Positions 34,201-45,912 of a stretch of 64,000 nt of DNA are shown one piece after another (the stretch's first letter is position 1; each line of letters opens with the position of its first letter). The notes below the pieces were generated by a model, which was given only the letters and a program-made list of their open reading frames with translations, made no database searches and was not told the origin of the DNA. The position numbers and the translations under genes were made by a program. This DNA is from Straminergon stramineum (Eukaryota; Streptophyta; Bryopsida; Hypnales; Calliergonaceae). The stretch is taken from assembly GCA_963920665.1 (NCBI GenBank), contig OY987263.1, positions 40,955,218-41,019,217 of the forward strand. The letters run 5' to 3'.

Positions 34201-35368
34201 TGGTGGAATTGCAAGTTTGGAGGGAATCCAATGGGATCATTTTTCCAATGTTGAGGTATTGCATTTGGAAGGGGTGCATTGGGAATGGGGAACTTTCAAT
34301 TTAGAGCGCTTAACAAGCTTAAGGATTTTGTATTTGTCTGATGTTGTAGAGCTTGGTAGCCTTGAGGGCTTGGTAAAATTGAAGAACCTCACCCAATTTA
34401 CATGGTTATCCAGTATAGGTGGTATGGGTACTCATTTTGTGGGGCAACTCCCTTGGTCCCTCAAAGCATTGTTCATTTCAGTAGGGGGTGTGGTATTGGG
34501 GTCAAACCTCCTTACCCAATGCCGCAATTTGTCCAAACTAGAGCTCTTTTGGGTAGAAGCAAGTACATTAGATCTGAGCAATTGTGGATCCCTAGAAAGT
34601 GTGTTCCTTTATGGAATTTTGAAGTTACAAACCTTGTGCTTCTCGGTCAATTGTTTATCCAACCTACAATCTCTTGAAATTAGGGATTGTGAGGATTTGG
34701 TTGATATTCAGGGGATGGATCACCTTATTGGCTTGAAGGAATTACATATTGAGAATTGTCCACAGTTGGAGGTGCCTACTAGTCTGCTTGCCTTCACCAA
34801 ATTGCAAGATTTTGAATTAAGATCTCTAGGAGGTGCAGGGGTTCAAAGTCTAGTGGTGGGTGCACAAGATTCCATTCCATGCCAGCTTCGAGAGCTTTCT
34901 TGTTCATGTGGCCAATCTACGAAGGGACCGAATCTCAACGGATTCAACCAATTGGAAGTTTTGGACTTGGCTGATAGCCATGAATTGACATCCTTGGAAG
35001 GAATGGGGGATGTGACTGCATTGCGACGCCTCAAACTTTCGGGATGTAGTCATCTGTTGCGGTTGCCCGATTTGAGTAAGTCAAGGAACTTCGAAGACCT
35101 CGACCTCACCGGATGTTATGCACTCGAGCTTCATGGCAAAGATATTCATATGCTTTCAGAGTTGCCTTTGTTGCAGCCGGTGCCCTTTTCAGGAGAGATG
35201 GGGAGATGGGATATCAGGTTGGACCTTGTTCGACGGAAGGCACTAATTCATTCATGCAATGAGAAACACGGGGTTCCACCTTTTGGGTTGCAATGGAAGG
35301 AGCACGAATGGGACGAGAGAGATCTGGATGCACCTCCACTTAAAATTGCAAAGCGTGACCCTACATGA
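31296..35368 (+). CDS. TIR-NBS-LRR (TNL) intracellular immune receptor, first exon not found
   Basis: Exons by domain continuity and GT-AG junctions: 31296-31929, 32156-32419, 32723-33364 and 33929-35368, about 992 residues. The last three start in phase 0; the first needs two bases from an upstream exon because it has no in-frame ATG before the TIR domain. Exon 1 is a TIR domain (HKIFLSHSGAQKEF; the Glu of WPMIEL, in the place of the NADase glutamate). Exon 2 carries the P-loop GIHGVGGIGKTTT. Exon 3 has Walker B KVFLAIDNVSD, RNBS-B VVMTARSKS, a degenerate GLPL (HHYHPLALEVLG) and LFMDVGFF. Exon 4 opens with the linker, then ISMHDLYFEF (MHD motif), then leucine-rich repeats to about 35150. TNLs sense pathogen effectors and cleave NAD in the cytoplasm or nucleus. 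Moss-like sequence style; all core motifs are intact, so it may be functional if a start exon exists. Confidence 0.88.
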
Positions 35369-35849
35369 CGAGCAGCAGCTCACAGGCGCACAGATTGAAA
35401 ATGTGTTGGCACACTCTGGAGCATTCTATGCAATTTGAATGGTCAAGCTCTGGCAACCGCAGCGGGTTGAGCCAACTGAAAAGTAGGCTGATGCTCGTTG
35501 GCCTCTTTTATGAGTGCTCCTTACACGGAGTGACCGACATCACTAAAGCCTGTGTCTTGATTCGGAAAGAGAAGATGGTATCTTTAGATCCAACATGGTT
35601 CTGCAGAGGTGGCGATGCTTTTAGCAGTCTGTTTGCGCAGCAATCAAATTAGGCAAATTCCTTGTTAGTTTAGCGGGTGGAATTTGACAACGTGAATGGG
35701 CAGAGAATGCACGTGGAGATTGAGCTTGGTTTTCGACTTCCTCATACCTCTCTTATTAGGGTGTCAAGAATCACGGTTGATTGGTTTGAGAAATCGTTGT
35801 TGACGATAAGGTGTCCTGACGTTTGCTCCTCCTTCAGTGGCAATATATA
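35365..35849 (+). pseudogene. possible decayed C-terminal extension of the receptor
   Basis: Beyond the TGA at 35366-35368, GC-rich sequence keeps a protein-like look in another frame. Frame 35365 onward reads QFEWSSSGNRSGLSQLKSRL, then LVGLFYECSLHGVTDITKA. After two in-frame TAGs (35650, 35671) it reads VEFDNVNGQRMHVEIELGF up to a stop at 35849. A third frame directly after the stop reads HDEQQLTGAQIENVLAHSG. Plant TNLs often have a post-LRR jelly-roll-like domain, so this may be such a domain broken by a frameshift and stops, or a spliced exon, or simply 3' UTR. Confidence 0.35.
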
Positions 35850-36699
35850 GAAACGTTCAATCTCGCAAGAGGATTCCTTCAGTTCAGTATTGTTTTCTCG
35901 GCAGCAGGCGTGTGTTCAATATTGGAAACATTTGCGACTCTCCCATTGTCTGTGAGCTACAAAATTCTGCAGGAACCTCATTTGTTACGCCTGTTGTTTT
36001 TGCAATTTCTTCTTTCTGCATTGTTTTTGTGTCTACGAGATCCCCTTGTAATTTCTGACCTTCACATCCACAGTAGAGATCGGTAGAGTGAGATTGCCAT
36101 TCAAGAAGGTGTTCGTAGTACACACAACTGAAGTATGCATGCTGTCGTAGCTTTTAGACACGAAACAATGGACCATTTGTGGTAAGCAAGGGGCACTCTC
36201 TGGAGTTTGGGATGCCCCAACAGTGATCTGTGTACGGGGGTTGATTTGCATGACTTCGCACTCCATTCGTGAGCACCCCTTTCTGGCCATCATAGCCAAC
36301 CGTGACATTCCACAACTAGATTGAACTTGCTCTGTCTCACCACAATCTGCTCCACAATTTACGTGAGAGGACTCATTCAGTTTGTCTGTAGGATGAGTTG
36401 TGATTGATCATCTGAACAGAAACATCAATTTACATGGTGGTGCGGTGCTCATACCACTATAGTTGACGTTTTGGAAAAGTCATGCCGTACTTTTTGTAAA
36501 CTCAATTTTTGGAAAACTCATTGTCCACTACAAACACATGCTTGCAATCATCGAGGTTCAAAACCTTAGTTGATTGCCTTGTTTGGGTTGCGAGCTGCAA
36601 GTGTGCGACCGATGTTCCAATTTGGTGAGGGAACCAACTAAATTACATGCAACTATGAGTTTAGGAAATTCCAAACAAAGTGACATGAATGTACAATGA
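35850..36699. other. downstream region of the receptor gene, no gene recognised
   Basis: Moderately GC-rich to about 36300, then AT-rich. A 91-codon minus-strand frame at 36033-36308 contains no known motif. It may be 3' UTR or flank. Confidence 0.35.
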
Positions 36700-37200
36700 T
36701 CTTGTTCTAAAAGCACCCAAAATTATTATATAAAACTCTCAAAATAAGAAAGGTAACTATCTCTTTTGTCATCAATTACAAGACCTCGTCTTCATTTTAC
36801 ATCTTTTTCCATGAAATACGGGAGGCAACCCATTTGTGATCACTGCCCCCATATGGTAATGTAGATTGCTCTCTTTCCTCATAGGAGGAGATGACAATGA
36901 TTAATTATGGCATAGTTCTCGGTGCAGTTGTAGCACATTGTGATTGTTTTACAACACTCTCAATATTGCAATCAATCCTTAGTGGGAAATAGGAAGGCCT
37001 ACATGATCAAAGAAGGAAGAATGGAATCTTCTACTAAAAAATTCATAATAATTATGTTTTGAGAAATAAAAATCTGGAAAATTATGGAAACCTTCTTAAC
37101 TCTATTTTTGTGCATAGATAAATTTCCCCCTGAAGAAACTCACCCTCCAGAAAGGTGTAATTGCTTAAGTGGTTGGAAACGGGTTGCCTCCCTTTAGTCT
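36700..37200 (-). repeat. dispersed repeat family A, copy 1
   Basis: Shares co-linear blocks with 47870-48230 and 53850-54230: GGCACATTGTGATTG-like, AATCCTTAGTGG-like, GAATCTTCTACTAAAAAATT and TCTGGAAAATTATGG. No termini were defined and no coding capacity was seen. Confidence 0.65.
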
Positions 37201-38400
37201 TTGACATAGTCTTCTTTGCTATTTGCTTCAAACATGTTTATCTTTAATTTAGAAGCTATAACTCAAATAAAAAAATTTGACCACTTAGTTAAAGTTCAAC
37301 ATTTAACATTTAACTAACATGTACCTTCCAACTAATATATTCATGGTATAATTCATTGAAGAATTTTGAAATACAAGGAGAAGAAAAAGAATCGTTATAT
37401 TTATCTTTTCCTTTGTTGATTTAGCTACAAGTTTGAACTCAAATTATAATTGCATTGATGATTGAAAATTTCATAAGTATTTGAACATGATAGTGTTTGA
37501 AGTTTGAAGTATGTGTTTTAATAGTTGCAAGAGATTATCATTTGAGTTGATGGAGGCTTTTGTAATCACTTCTTCTACCTACTTATAGAGTGATTCATTT
37601 TTCTATTTCAAAAGTTTATTATAAAAGATTGTTAAATTAGAGGATCCCTTTGTAATTGATCTTAGTAGTTTTCATCCTCCGATGCATACATTCCTACAAT
37701 TGGTGTGAGAAATCATTCAAAAGAATTATTTTTAATTGAAAACCTTATTCAATTTCTATATTTATGTCTTGATATAAGTAAAGCTATTACATCAAACATT
37801 CATGAATTACATATTAAACCCCAAAAGATCTTTTTGAGATTCTTAGAGTTTGCTCTCCACTAAACGAAATACCAAATCATGAATAATATTATCCTTTTTT
37901 TAGGATTTGTAATCGTACAATATTAAACTAGGTAATCTCGAGATCACACAAGAAAAATAAAAATAAAAATATTGTGTATGAATTAAAAGCTATAATGCTT
38001 GATCCGAAGGGGGGTAAAAAATTTATGGTGATTTGAAGTCATTCAATCCTTGATCTGTATGTCAAATCTTGACCTTGGAATTGATATTAGACAATGTGAT
38101 ATGAAGTTGGTCTTTTAAGGGGCTACAATAAAGAATCCAGGTTGATTCTGACCATGTCAACATTAATTTCAAACGCTCAAAGGGGTAAATAATTGGAAGA
38201 TTTGAAAGAAAATGAGGGTAAACTATAGCTCATTTACAATCAAAGTTAACCTTTAAAGGGATTATCAATACATCTAATAAGGGACATACAAATTTTATAA
38301 CTAAGTTGACTACATTTTGACTACACTGCTTTGTCCTACTAGTACATGTTTGGAAAAGAACTTACATAAGGTTATAACTTATAGGAAGGGAGGAATAATT
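37201..38400. other. AT-rich non-coding DNA
   Basis: No gene or repeat boundary recognised. Confidence 0.4.
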
Positions 38401-38549
38401 TTACCAATGATACATATTTGTAAGGAGTTGTCAATGTGAATAGCCCAAGTATTCAAACAAAGGATAAAAGAATTCCTCCCTTGTAAAAATATTCATAACT
38501 GTACATAAGTTCTTTCTATAACACATACAAATAGGACAAATTAAGGTAC

Positions 38550-38822
38550 CTGCTAATGGGATTCTGACAGTCATTTTAGCATAAGAGGGAGTCACGGTAG
38601 CCTGAGGAACCTTCAAGGCTTCACGGAGTTCAGCGACGGTATACTCATCCCAAAGGCCATGTAACAAAAGTGCAGCCAGTTTGTGCAACTTGGCAACGTG
38701 CTTCTCTGAGCAGTGACCATGACGCTTTTGTCAGCGAGTTGGAGGACAGGAGTTGGGGGAGGGAGCTCCACTGTGACTCCCCCCATTGTGGCAGTTTGAT
38801 TTGACACCGAATCGAAACTCAA
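38550..38822 (-). pseudogene. exon-like fragment of an unidentified plant protein, apparently frameshifted
   Basis: On the minus strand an ATG at 38822 opens MGGVTVELPPPTPVLQLADK-type sequence. In the neighbouring frame, from about 38715, it continues EKHVAKLHKLAALLLHGLW, then DEYTVAELREALKVPQ, and meets a donor AG|GTACCT at 38550/38549. The two halves are in different frames and join smoothly only if about one base is gained or lost near 38705. Either this is a broken gene or the second half is its own exon. The GC content is gene-like and unlike the flanks. The protein family is not recognised. No downstream exon was found. Confidence 0.45.
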
Positions 38823-39230
38823 GCATGGAGTTCAAGTGTCAATTGCTCAGTGTGGCTTGGGTTTTATTATTTTATTTGCCCACGGAACATTTCAGAGCAG
38901 AGTTGACGATTCGGGTAAATTTTCATTGTGGTTAACGAAAACTGCACTTGCTTATACTTGCTCGCAGAATTTGAACGCCTCCATTCCTGAACTCAAGATG
39001 CGAGACCATCACTGCCAAAAAAAGAAGATTCGAGAATCTTGGATACCCTGCTTCTTTTCCTTCAATTAGAAGGTGGCCCCCTCTCGTTCGCAGATCGTTT
39101 CAAGAATATGATGCACACGGATTTGGCAACGTCTGCAATTCCTGCAATTCCAACGTCTGCGATTTCCATGCCTCCCAACTTCGGGAGCAGAAACATTTGC
39201 TAGGGGTGGAAAGTACAGTTTGGGCATGAC
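38823..39230. other. spacer and 3' flank of the MYND gene
   Basis: A short 77-codon plus-strand frame at 38836-39069 has no known features. Probably untranslated or intergenic. Confidence 0.35.
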
Positions 39231-40349
39231 TCATGCAGCATCTGCAGGGCAGTTGATTCTGAAAATGAAGCCGTTGGAAAATGTCGGGAGGTCCAAATCG
39301 TTGTGACTGGGGCTCAAAGGCTGACGAAACGGATTCACTTGCACTGGAATCACAAGACCAGGGTGTCTTCCCAGCGACATATACTGAATCGTCTGCACAG
39401 CCATGACCGCGGCCTCCTCGCAGTAGTCGGTGAAAACGGCGGGCACATTCAGCGACTCGATCAGTCGCAGAGTCGGGTGCCAGCTCGAGAACGCAGCAAG
39501 ACCTGCATTGGCTGCAAAGATCAGATCAGGAGGGGCTCCCAGCTCTGCGTGTCGATCATGATAGAGCCCCCTCCACAGCCTCATCGTTACGCCACCCTTG
39601 GCCAGAACCGAATCCCTGTTCTTGCATGCACAGTCGATATCAGAGCAACGACAGAAAGTGGTAAATTCAAGGTTCTCCCCATCCCGGAACGGTGGCACTG
39701 CAGGCCCAACGAAGTCGATGTGGAATGGTGTTCCGGGAAAGAGCGCTAACAGCTCCGCAAAAGCGGGCAGTTGGGCCAACTCTCGCTCGGGACCCAAATA
39801 GTGTACACGCAAGGACTTAGGGCTTCGGATTTGCGACTGAGACATGCAGATGGCGTGGTACAGAGACAACGGCCAATGCAAGATTAGGGAAACGGGTGAG
39901 TCGAACGGAACGCCTCGCCAATTGTAAAACTCCTCCCAGCTCCGTAACTCACTTGGTGGTGAATTCTCCGGAGGTCTGCACGGGCAAGAAGTGGGCGGAA
40001 GATTCCAATCCCCATTCACCTGGCTCGCTCCTTCAGCGATTTGGAAGCAATCGCAAGATGCTTTCCAAACCCCGGCACCGTGAAGGCCCCAGGACTCCAA
40101 CAGTGAGCAATTGGTCGATTCTTCGGCCTCCAGCAGACGAGTGGTCTGGTGAGCGAAGGAGAAAGGAAAGTCATAAAGCTCGGGCGCCCGTTGCATCTGC
40201 ACCGCCATGCGGCTGCACACTTGCGCATGCTCCCTCCAGTGGCGGTTCTGGTGTTGCCGAGAACAGTAACGGACGGCTCCACACGAACCGCAACGGAGAG
40301 TGGCAGGGCCCAAGCACAAGCCCGGCAATTGACTTCCGGCGCACTCCAT
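39231..40349 (-). CDS. MYND zinc-finger protein with MSS51-like C-terminal domain (plant ZMYND15-like)
   Basis: A single uninterrupted exon of 372 codons from ATG at 40349. Residues 1-46 are the MYND finger: C3, C12, then RCGSCGAVRYCSRQHQNRHW, H and C, with the zinc ligands in family spacing (the first pair is further apart than in animal MYND fingers, as in plant members). The rest matches the C-terminal domain of plant MYND proteins related to the mitochondrial splicing suppressor Mss51: RSWEEFYNWRG, SLRVHYLGPERE, LRLIESLNVPAVFTDYCEEA and a final IPVQVNPFRQPLSPS. MYND fingers bind proline-containing partners. The cell role of this plant family is not established. Length is near normal (plant members ~350-420), and GC content and codon use are gene-like, so this is judged an intact host gene, the clearest one here. 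The nearest same-strand coding is the fragment 400 bp downstream. Confidence 0.92.
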   Translation of the reverse strand: MECAGSQLPGLCLGPATLRCGSCGAVRYCSRQHQNRHWREHAQVCSRMAVQMQRAPELYDFPFSFAHQTTRLLEAEESTNCSLLESWGLHGAGVWKASCDCFQIAEGASQVNGDWNLPPTSCPCRPPENSPPSELRSWEEFYNWRGVPFDSPVSLILHWPLSLYHAICMSQSQIRSPKSLRVHYLGPERELAQLPAFAELLALFPGTPFHIDFVGPAVPPFRDGENLEFTTFCRCSDIDCACKNRDSVLAKGGVTMRLWRGLYHDRHAELGAPPDLIFAANAGLAAFSSWHPTLRLIESLNVPAVFTDYCEEAAVMAVQTIQYMSLGRHPGLVIPVQVNPFRQPLSPSHNDLDLPTFSNGFIFRINCPADAA

Positions 40350-40429
40350 CGCGCAGAAGATTGGAAATGGTCTCTTCGGGATGCAACCCTAAACTTCGAA
40401 AGAAGACCCTAAAGCTCTCCGACACCTTG

Positions 40430-41260
40430 AGCAGCCCTAAACTTGTGATCAAGCACACACAATGTTGCCGATCCGAGATGCTGGCTCCACCGCAACTCAG
40501 AATCCAATGTGATTTTGATTCCGTAGTTCGCTCTATGCCCCCAAACCCCAAACCTTGATGCCGAATAGAAATATCGAATTTCTGAACAGAGGTGTGAGTA
40601 TAAACAAAAGAAAAAATTGAGTGAGTTTCACCGGGAACGAGACCTTTAGTAGCCCCACACTTGTGATCGAGCACACACAACGCTGTCGCTTAAAGCTGCG
40701 ACTTAGAATACGAACATGGCTATCATTCCGTAGCAAGACATGTTGCCTGAAACCCTAATCGCCAATGCAGACGTGAAATATTGAAATTCTGCAGCGAGAA
40801 GGTCTTAGGGTAGGTAAAGCAAGAAAATTGTGCGAGGTCACCAGGACCTTGACTAAGGTAGAAGCACCTAAATGTGACACTTATTTTGAATCTCTTGATA
40901 TAGAGGGTATGTACAGGAAGTTCTTTTCAAAAATTCGTATAATATTCAATAGATGCACTTATTGTGGACATTAGACTAATACCAAAGTGAGCATGGAAAC
41001 ATCTAAAAGTAACACAATGTAAGCTTGGATGTAAACTTGGATCATGTACATGTGATTGGTTACTTCTTGGAAGAGTGACAACCGTTCTTAGAATCTCACT
41101 TGTCTACTTTGGGTCCACTTGCTTTTGGATTTAGGTTGTTTTTTAGGTGGTGGAGAACGATCAGTGTTACATTTTGGTGCTTCTACCTTAGGCCTATAGT
41201 TATGATCAAGCACACAATGTTGCCGCTTTAAGTTGCAAGCTTTAACTTACTGCCAATAAT
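40430..41260. repeat. duplicated leader segment upstream of the MYND gene
   Basis: Three related copies sit upstream of the MYND start: about 40430-40585, 40645-40795 and a shorter one at 41205-41260. All contain ACTTGTGATCAAGCACACACA-type sequence (TTATGATCAAGCACACAATG in the third) followed by GTTGCCG. The first two continue with ATTCCGTAG, AAACCC and GAAATAT...GAATTTCTG blocks about 215 bp apart. Because they lie next to the start codon they may hold promoter or 5' UTR elements. Confidence 0.65.
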
Positions 41261-43159
41261 GTAGAATCCAAATGCGCTTCTATTAATTAGCCTCTCTACC
41301 TGACAAAAATCCTCGCAACATGTTGTTGAACATGCTTGTGTCAAAAAAATGCGCTTCTACTCAGTAGCTAGCCCAAAAATCCTTAAGTCCTAGAATGCAA
41401 TGTGGTGGGGAAATCAATGCTTGAGGCAAGCATATGACATGTCATAATATTTTTGATGTATTGTAAATATATTTAGGATAAATTATGAAAAAATAAATAA
41501 ATAAAAGGGATTTATGCGAATTTTCTAGTCAAAGGAATTTTTGTCATAATGTTTGTTACAAGCTTATGCAATAGAATGAATTTTGTTGCACTTTTATACA
41601 ATCTAGCCCAACCACCTTGGGAAGGCTCATTACTATTCTTATAATTGCTCACATGTAATGCTCTAAGAGTATGATGTATATATAATGTTGTAGGACTTAC
41701 ATAGTGTAAGGAATGTTTATCTTGAAGTTGTCCAAATTTCATAAATATGGAGATGTTTTACAAAGTGAAACTTTTAGGAGAGGGATGACTTTTGAATAGA
41801 AAGTGCAAATGATAACTCATAGTCAATATCCACATATTTGGATCTTGCATCACTCTAACCAATGTTTATAGATTGAATTTGAAATCAAATATTCAAAATT
41901 TCTTCTAAAATGAATTGTGAATTGAATATTAGTGATTTTCAAAAGATTTATGTTAAGGAATTCAAAATTTCAAAATTTTAATCATGGAGATTTTTAGAAA
42001 ATTTTATATTACATATTTATTAAAGTTGTTTTTAAGGAGTCATCAATTGTTTGTAATTAGGATAGGTCAATTGTTGATGAGAAACATACTTGCTTTCTTT
42101 AAACTATATGGTGTTTACAAAGAAAAGTATTGAAATTCATAGAGTAAAAATGTTCGGAAAGTAAAACTAGAATTTAAAAAATTTGGATGAGTGAAATGTA
42201 ATTGGATGGATTTGTTGGATACATGGGAACTTGAAAGTATGAGAACATTCTAAAATAGGTCATTCATATTACCACATCCCGAATTCATGTGCTTAAAAAT
42301 CTCTTATTTTGACTCATTTTTAGTTCCTACAAGGCATCCCCTTTCTTGGTCATTTGTAGTTAACATCATGTTAACTATTCTCTTTATTACACTAAAAGCT
42401 CTATATTAAGCTTACGCAAGATTTTTATCAAAAGACTAGTCTTTTAATTTATTCAAGAATGTTCAAAATAATATACACATGTAGTCAAGAAAAACGATGA
42501 ACATTGACAAGAGGCTCATTTGAATGCTTTATTTTTCTAATTCACCAACTCATAGTAAATTTTGACCTTTATTGGAGATTACACCCAAAAATATGTAGAT
42601 TATGAAAGAAACCTCAATTATTCATTTAAACTTTGTAGTGCCATTATATATTGGAATTTTATTATTCATTTTTTGCAATTATTTCTACTCAATTTATGGA
42701 TTTTTATTTGCAAAAATTTTTCATTTTATATGAAATTTTTACGATTACAATAAATAGCAATATATGACTCTATGGAATGTCTTCAATCAACTTTACACAT
42801 GATGCAATATAGATCTTCGGAAGCTGTAAATTGATTGCAATTATGCATGCTACTATAACCATTAACCTCCTATTTTTTTGTTAACCTCAATTTCGAATTT
42901 GACATGTGAAAATAGGATTGAAAGACTTCAAATCACTTGTTTAGTTTTAACACCCTCATGATCAAACATTATAATCACTCAATTCGTAAGCAATATTGTT
43001 ATGTTTTCTTTTCCCACATGATTTCTAACATGTGTAGTTTGAATTGACATGGTTACAATTCAATTTTAAAAATAAAATTTATCAAAAATGTGTTTTTTTT
43101 GTTCAATTTAGAGAAAATTCCAAAAAGCTCAAAAACGGCCCTTAACAAGTCAGTTCTTA
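41261..43159. other. AT-rich non-coding DNA
   Basis: The section near 41835-41945 is a diverged copy of 3305-3425. No other feature recognised. Confidence 0.45.
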
Positions 43160-43327
43160 TTTTTGTACCTTTGTGGAATTAGATAGGAGTTTTTGAAGTT
43201 GAAACACAATGGTCACTAAAAGTGACTACCTTCTGAAATGTACATTGTTGGTACATTGAAGAAAGCAAAATGTACCTTTGTGTCATGATCGCTTTTACAG
43301 CTTAAGGACTTTTAGAACAAACTACCT
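43160..43327 (-). mobile_element. truncated, diverged relic of the 302-bp TA element
   Basis: Matches the distal half of the 302-bp elements at 49866 and 50249 (ACCTTTGTGGAATTAG, TTTTTGAAGTTGAAA, GAAAGCAAAATGTACC) and ends in the TIR-like ACAAACTACCTTA. It is clearly older than the other two. Confidence 0.7.
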
Positions 43328-43762
43328 TAAAAGAAAATAGTTGGTAAAGCTCAAAAAATATCCCAAACATCGATGAAACCCTCCCAACTTGTGCATAGCC
43401 TTGGACAATCCTTTCTTTTTTGGCACCACAGGGCCAAATTGCACCATTTCTAAATAAGTTTCTACTTTTTGCCGAATAGAAGCTAGTAGTCTTTCTTCAC
43501 TAGAAATTTTCCATTTCTATTTCAAATGTAGATGAAGTTGCCTAATTTGGATGAAAAAGTGCATGAATACAATTGGAAAGTGAGTATTTTTTTGGTCCAA
43601 TAGATGGATGAAAGTAGAAATACAATGCTTCACTAAATTTTAACCCTTGAAGGGCCTAAAAGCCCTTTGCGGCCATATAGTATGTTATGAATTTGGTGGT
43701 ACAAAGTAAATCAATGATCATGACAATATGTAAATAACAATGTTAGCATCACAATTCATATA

Positions 43763-44730
43763 TTAACCCCTCACCGCCCAAGGGGACCAAAAGTGTCCTC
43801 AGGTCAAATTCAAAGTGCTATAACTTTTGCATCCGATGTCCGAATTCAATAAAACTTGTTGGAAAATTTTTTCTCTCTCTTCTAGTTTGTGTGGTAAAAT
43901 TTTCAGATCAATCCAGGATTTTATGAATGTTTGGAAGCCAATCAAAGTTCACAAGCTCAATTTGAATTCAGCAAACTGCATTTGATGGCTGCAACTTTGG
44001 GGGCTTGTACCTCCTTCATCCAAAGTTCGTTTTCAATAAAATTTGTTGGGTTATGTTCCCCTTGAAGTCTAGTTATTGTGGTAGAATTTTCATGTCAATC
44101 CAAGTTGTTTTGAATGTTTGGAAGCAATACGAAGTTCAAAATCCCGACATTTTTGGATTACAATGAACTTCGGCAGCTTGTTTCTTCTTCATACAATTTT
44201 CGTTTCCAATAATTGTTTTTGGAAAAGTTACACATACTAGTCTAGTTTGTGTGTATAAAATTTCATATGAATCCAAGAATTGATCAGTGACTGAGAAACA
44301 TTTTAGTTGAAGGAGGTTCAGTTTTTGATGTATTTTTGGCAACTTTCCTTGCTATTTTTTGACATTTCAAAGTCATTTTGCAAACACAATGAGTCCATTG
44401 AATGATATTTTTTTTTCACCAATGTGTTTTTATGCTGATTTTGAATCACTTTATAGCTTAAATTTTCTTCATTTGAGTAGATTTAGAAACTGAATTTCGC
44501 CTCCAAATGTATTTTAAGGAAAAATTCAGCATCCTTTTTCAACACTAAAACATTATAATCTTGCAATCTATGCGGTCACATGACACCAAATTTGGTGCAT
44601 GTAATCTACAACAAGTGCACTACAATATTGTACGGTTGAGATCTCTATAACTTAGTGAGAGTTATATCTATAATACTTTAAAAAAATGTTGTTTTTGGAC
44701 CTATTGAAGCTGTGGGCAATGAGGGGTTAA
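43763..44730 (+). mobile_element. TTAA-flanked 968-bp element, family C
   Basis: Ends TTAACCCCTCACCGCCC and, inverted, TTAACCCCTCATTGCCC. The interior is non-coding. A long relative begins at 46408 in the same orientation. The TIR resembles that of the 930-bp family. Confidence 0.8.
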
Positions 44731-44919
44731 ACCACAATTGAAGAGTTATAAGGCAAAATAGGGGATGGTATAGAGGGACCCCATGGTCCTTTAATTTTAT
44801 TTTTTTGAAACACGTGGACAATTGTAACCCCAAGGGCCTTACAAGGGTTAATAATAAGTAATCGCCATCTTGGCACTTTCTCCAAAAGTAAGAAAAAAAA
44901 ACTCTGGTCATGGCTTAAC

Positions 44920-45149
44920 TTAACCCATAAACGTTGACACGAACATTTAGTATGTGATGGATGACAAGGAATCTCTCTATCTAGGACAAAATTACAACTA
45001 TTCATCCTTGGAATTTTGTGCGGAAAGGGAAGATCTTCTACAATACTTTGACCTCTAATGTGTATTTTTTATTTTTTCAAAGTAGATAATGTCACACGGT
45101 TTCAAAAGGCATGGTTTCCACGGTCACCAGTCCGTCCTTTAAGGGTTAA
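44920..45149 (+). mobile_element. TTAA-flanked ~230-bp element, family D
   Basis: It begins TTAACCCATAAACGTTGAC and ends CCGTCCTTTAAGGGTTAA. Copies of the same unit, interrupted by other elements, lie at 51070-51640 and 51638-52672 in the opposite orientation. Confidence 0.72.
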
Positions 45150-45434
45150 AGTAAGCTTGTGACTGTGTGTTGAATTTTTCGAGGCCAAGTTTGGTGCCAA
45201 GGTAAGGTAAGGTATCTCGAGGTACAGAAGAAGTACAATCCTAGAGTAACTTAGTGTGGGCACACACTCCGGGGTGGTCGGTCCAGAATTCCAGAATCCA
45301 GATGGGAAAACATCAAAACAACCGGACTGATGAAGGACCCAGCAGCAGCCAGGTTGCAGCCACTGAGGTTGCCACTCAGGCACTGAGGTTCCCAATTCCA
45401 ATCCGTCCACTTTGCTCCTCATTCTGTGTGAGAT

Positions 45435-45502
45435 TCCCGTCCCGTCCTGTCCTGTCTTGTGATCCTATCGTGTCGTGTCGTGTCCTGTCCTGTCCAGTCC
45501 AG
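45435..45502 (+). repeat. GTCC/TGTCC simple repeat
   Basis: An array of CCTGTCC and TCGTG units such as GTCCTGTCCTGTC, ending at TCCAGTCCAGG. It precedes the Harbinger-type element. Confidence 0.75.
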
Positions 45503-45517
45503 GAGGGTGTCCAGAGC

Positions 45518-45912
45518 TTAGAGCATCCCCACCCGCCTGGCAAAATGCAAGGGTGGTTTGGCTGGCAAAATGCCAGCCATCCACTTTGCAAGCCGGCTGG
45601 GTAGGGAGTGCCCCACCAGCAACCTGTTAACCAGCCAACGTCGACTTGTGAATGAGGTAAAAAATGCTGCGTGAAGATCGTGCATCATTGGCGCACTGTG
45701 ATACAGAGTGATCTCATCGCTTGTCGTTTCTTGTTATGCCAACCCCAGCCAACTTGCAAGCCGGCTTGCAAAATGACCCGAATTTGCCGGCCAATTTCGA
45801 CTGGTAACCCGGTCCTCCTAACAAGTCATCCGTTTTGCAGGACAGGTGGGGCGGTTTTGCAAGCCACCCTTAACAAGTCATCCGTTTTGCAAGACGGGTG
45901 GGGATGCTCTTA
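45518..45912. mobile_element. PIF/Harbinger-type non-autonomous element
   Basis: The body is 45521-45909 (389 bp), with TIR GAGCATCCCCACCCG at the left and the same inverted at the right, followed internally by CAAAA. TTA flanks both sides (45518-45520, 45910-45912). A 3-bp TTA/TAA duplication with GAGCATC... ends is characteristic of Tourist-like Harbinger elements in plants. It contains GC-rich CCAGCC/TTGCAAG repeats and no transposase. Confidence 0.85.

Noticed and set aside
39896..40680. Long plus- and minus-strand frames overlapping or upstream of the MYND gene
   Set aside because: They are antisense or out-of-frame shadows of a GC-rich exon and of its duplicated leader.
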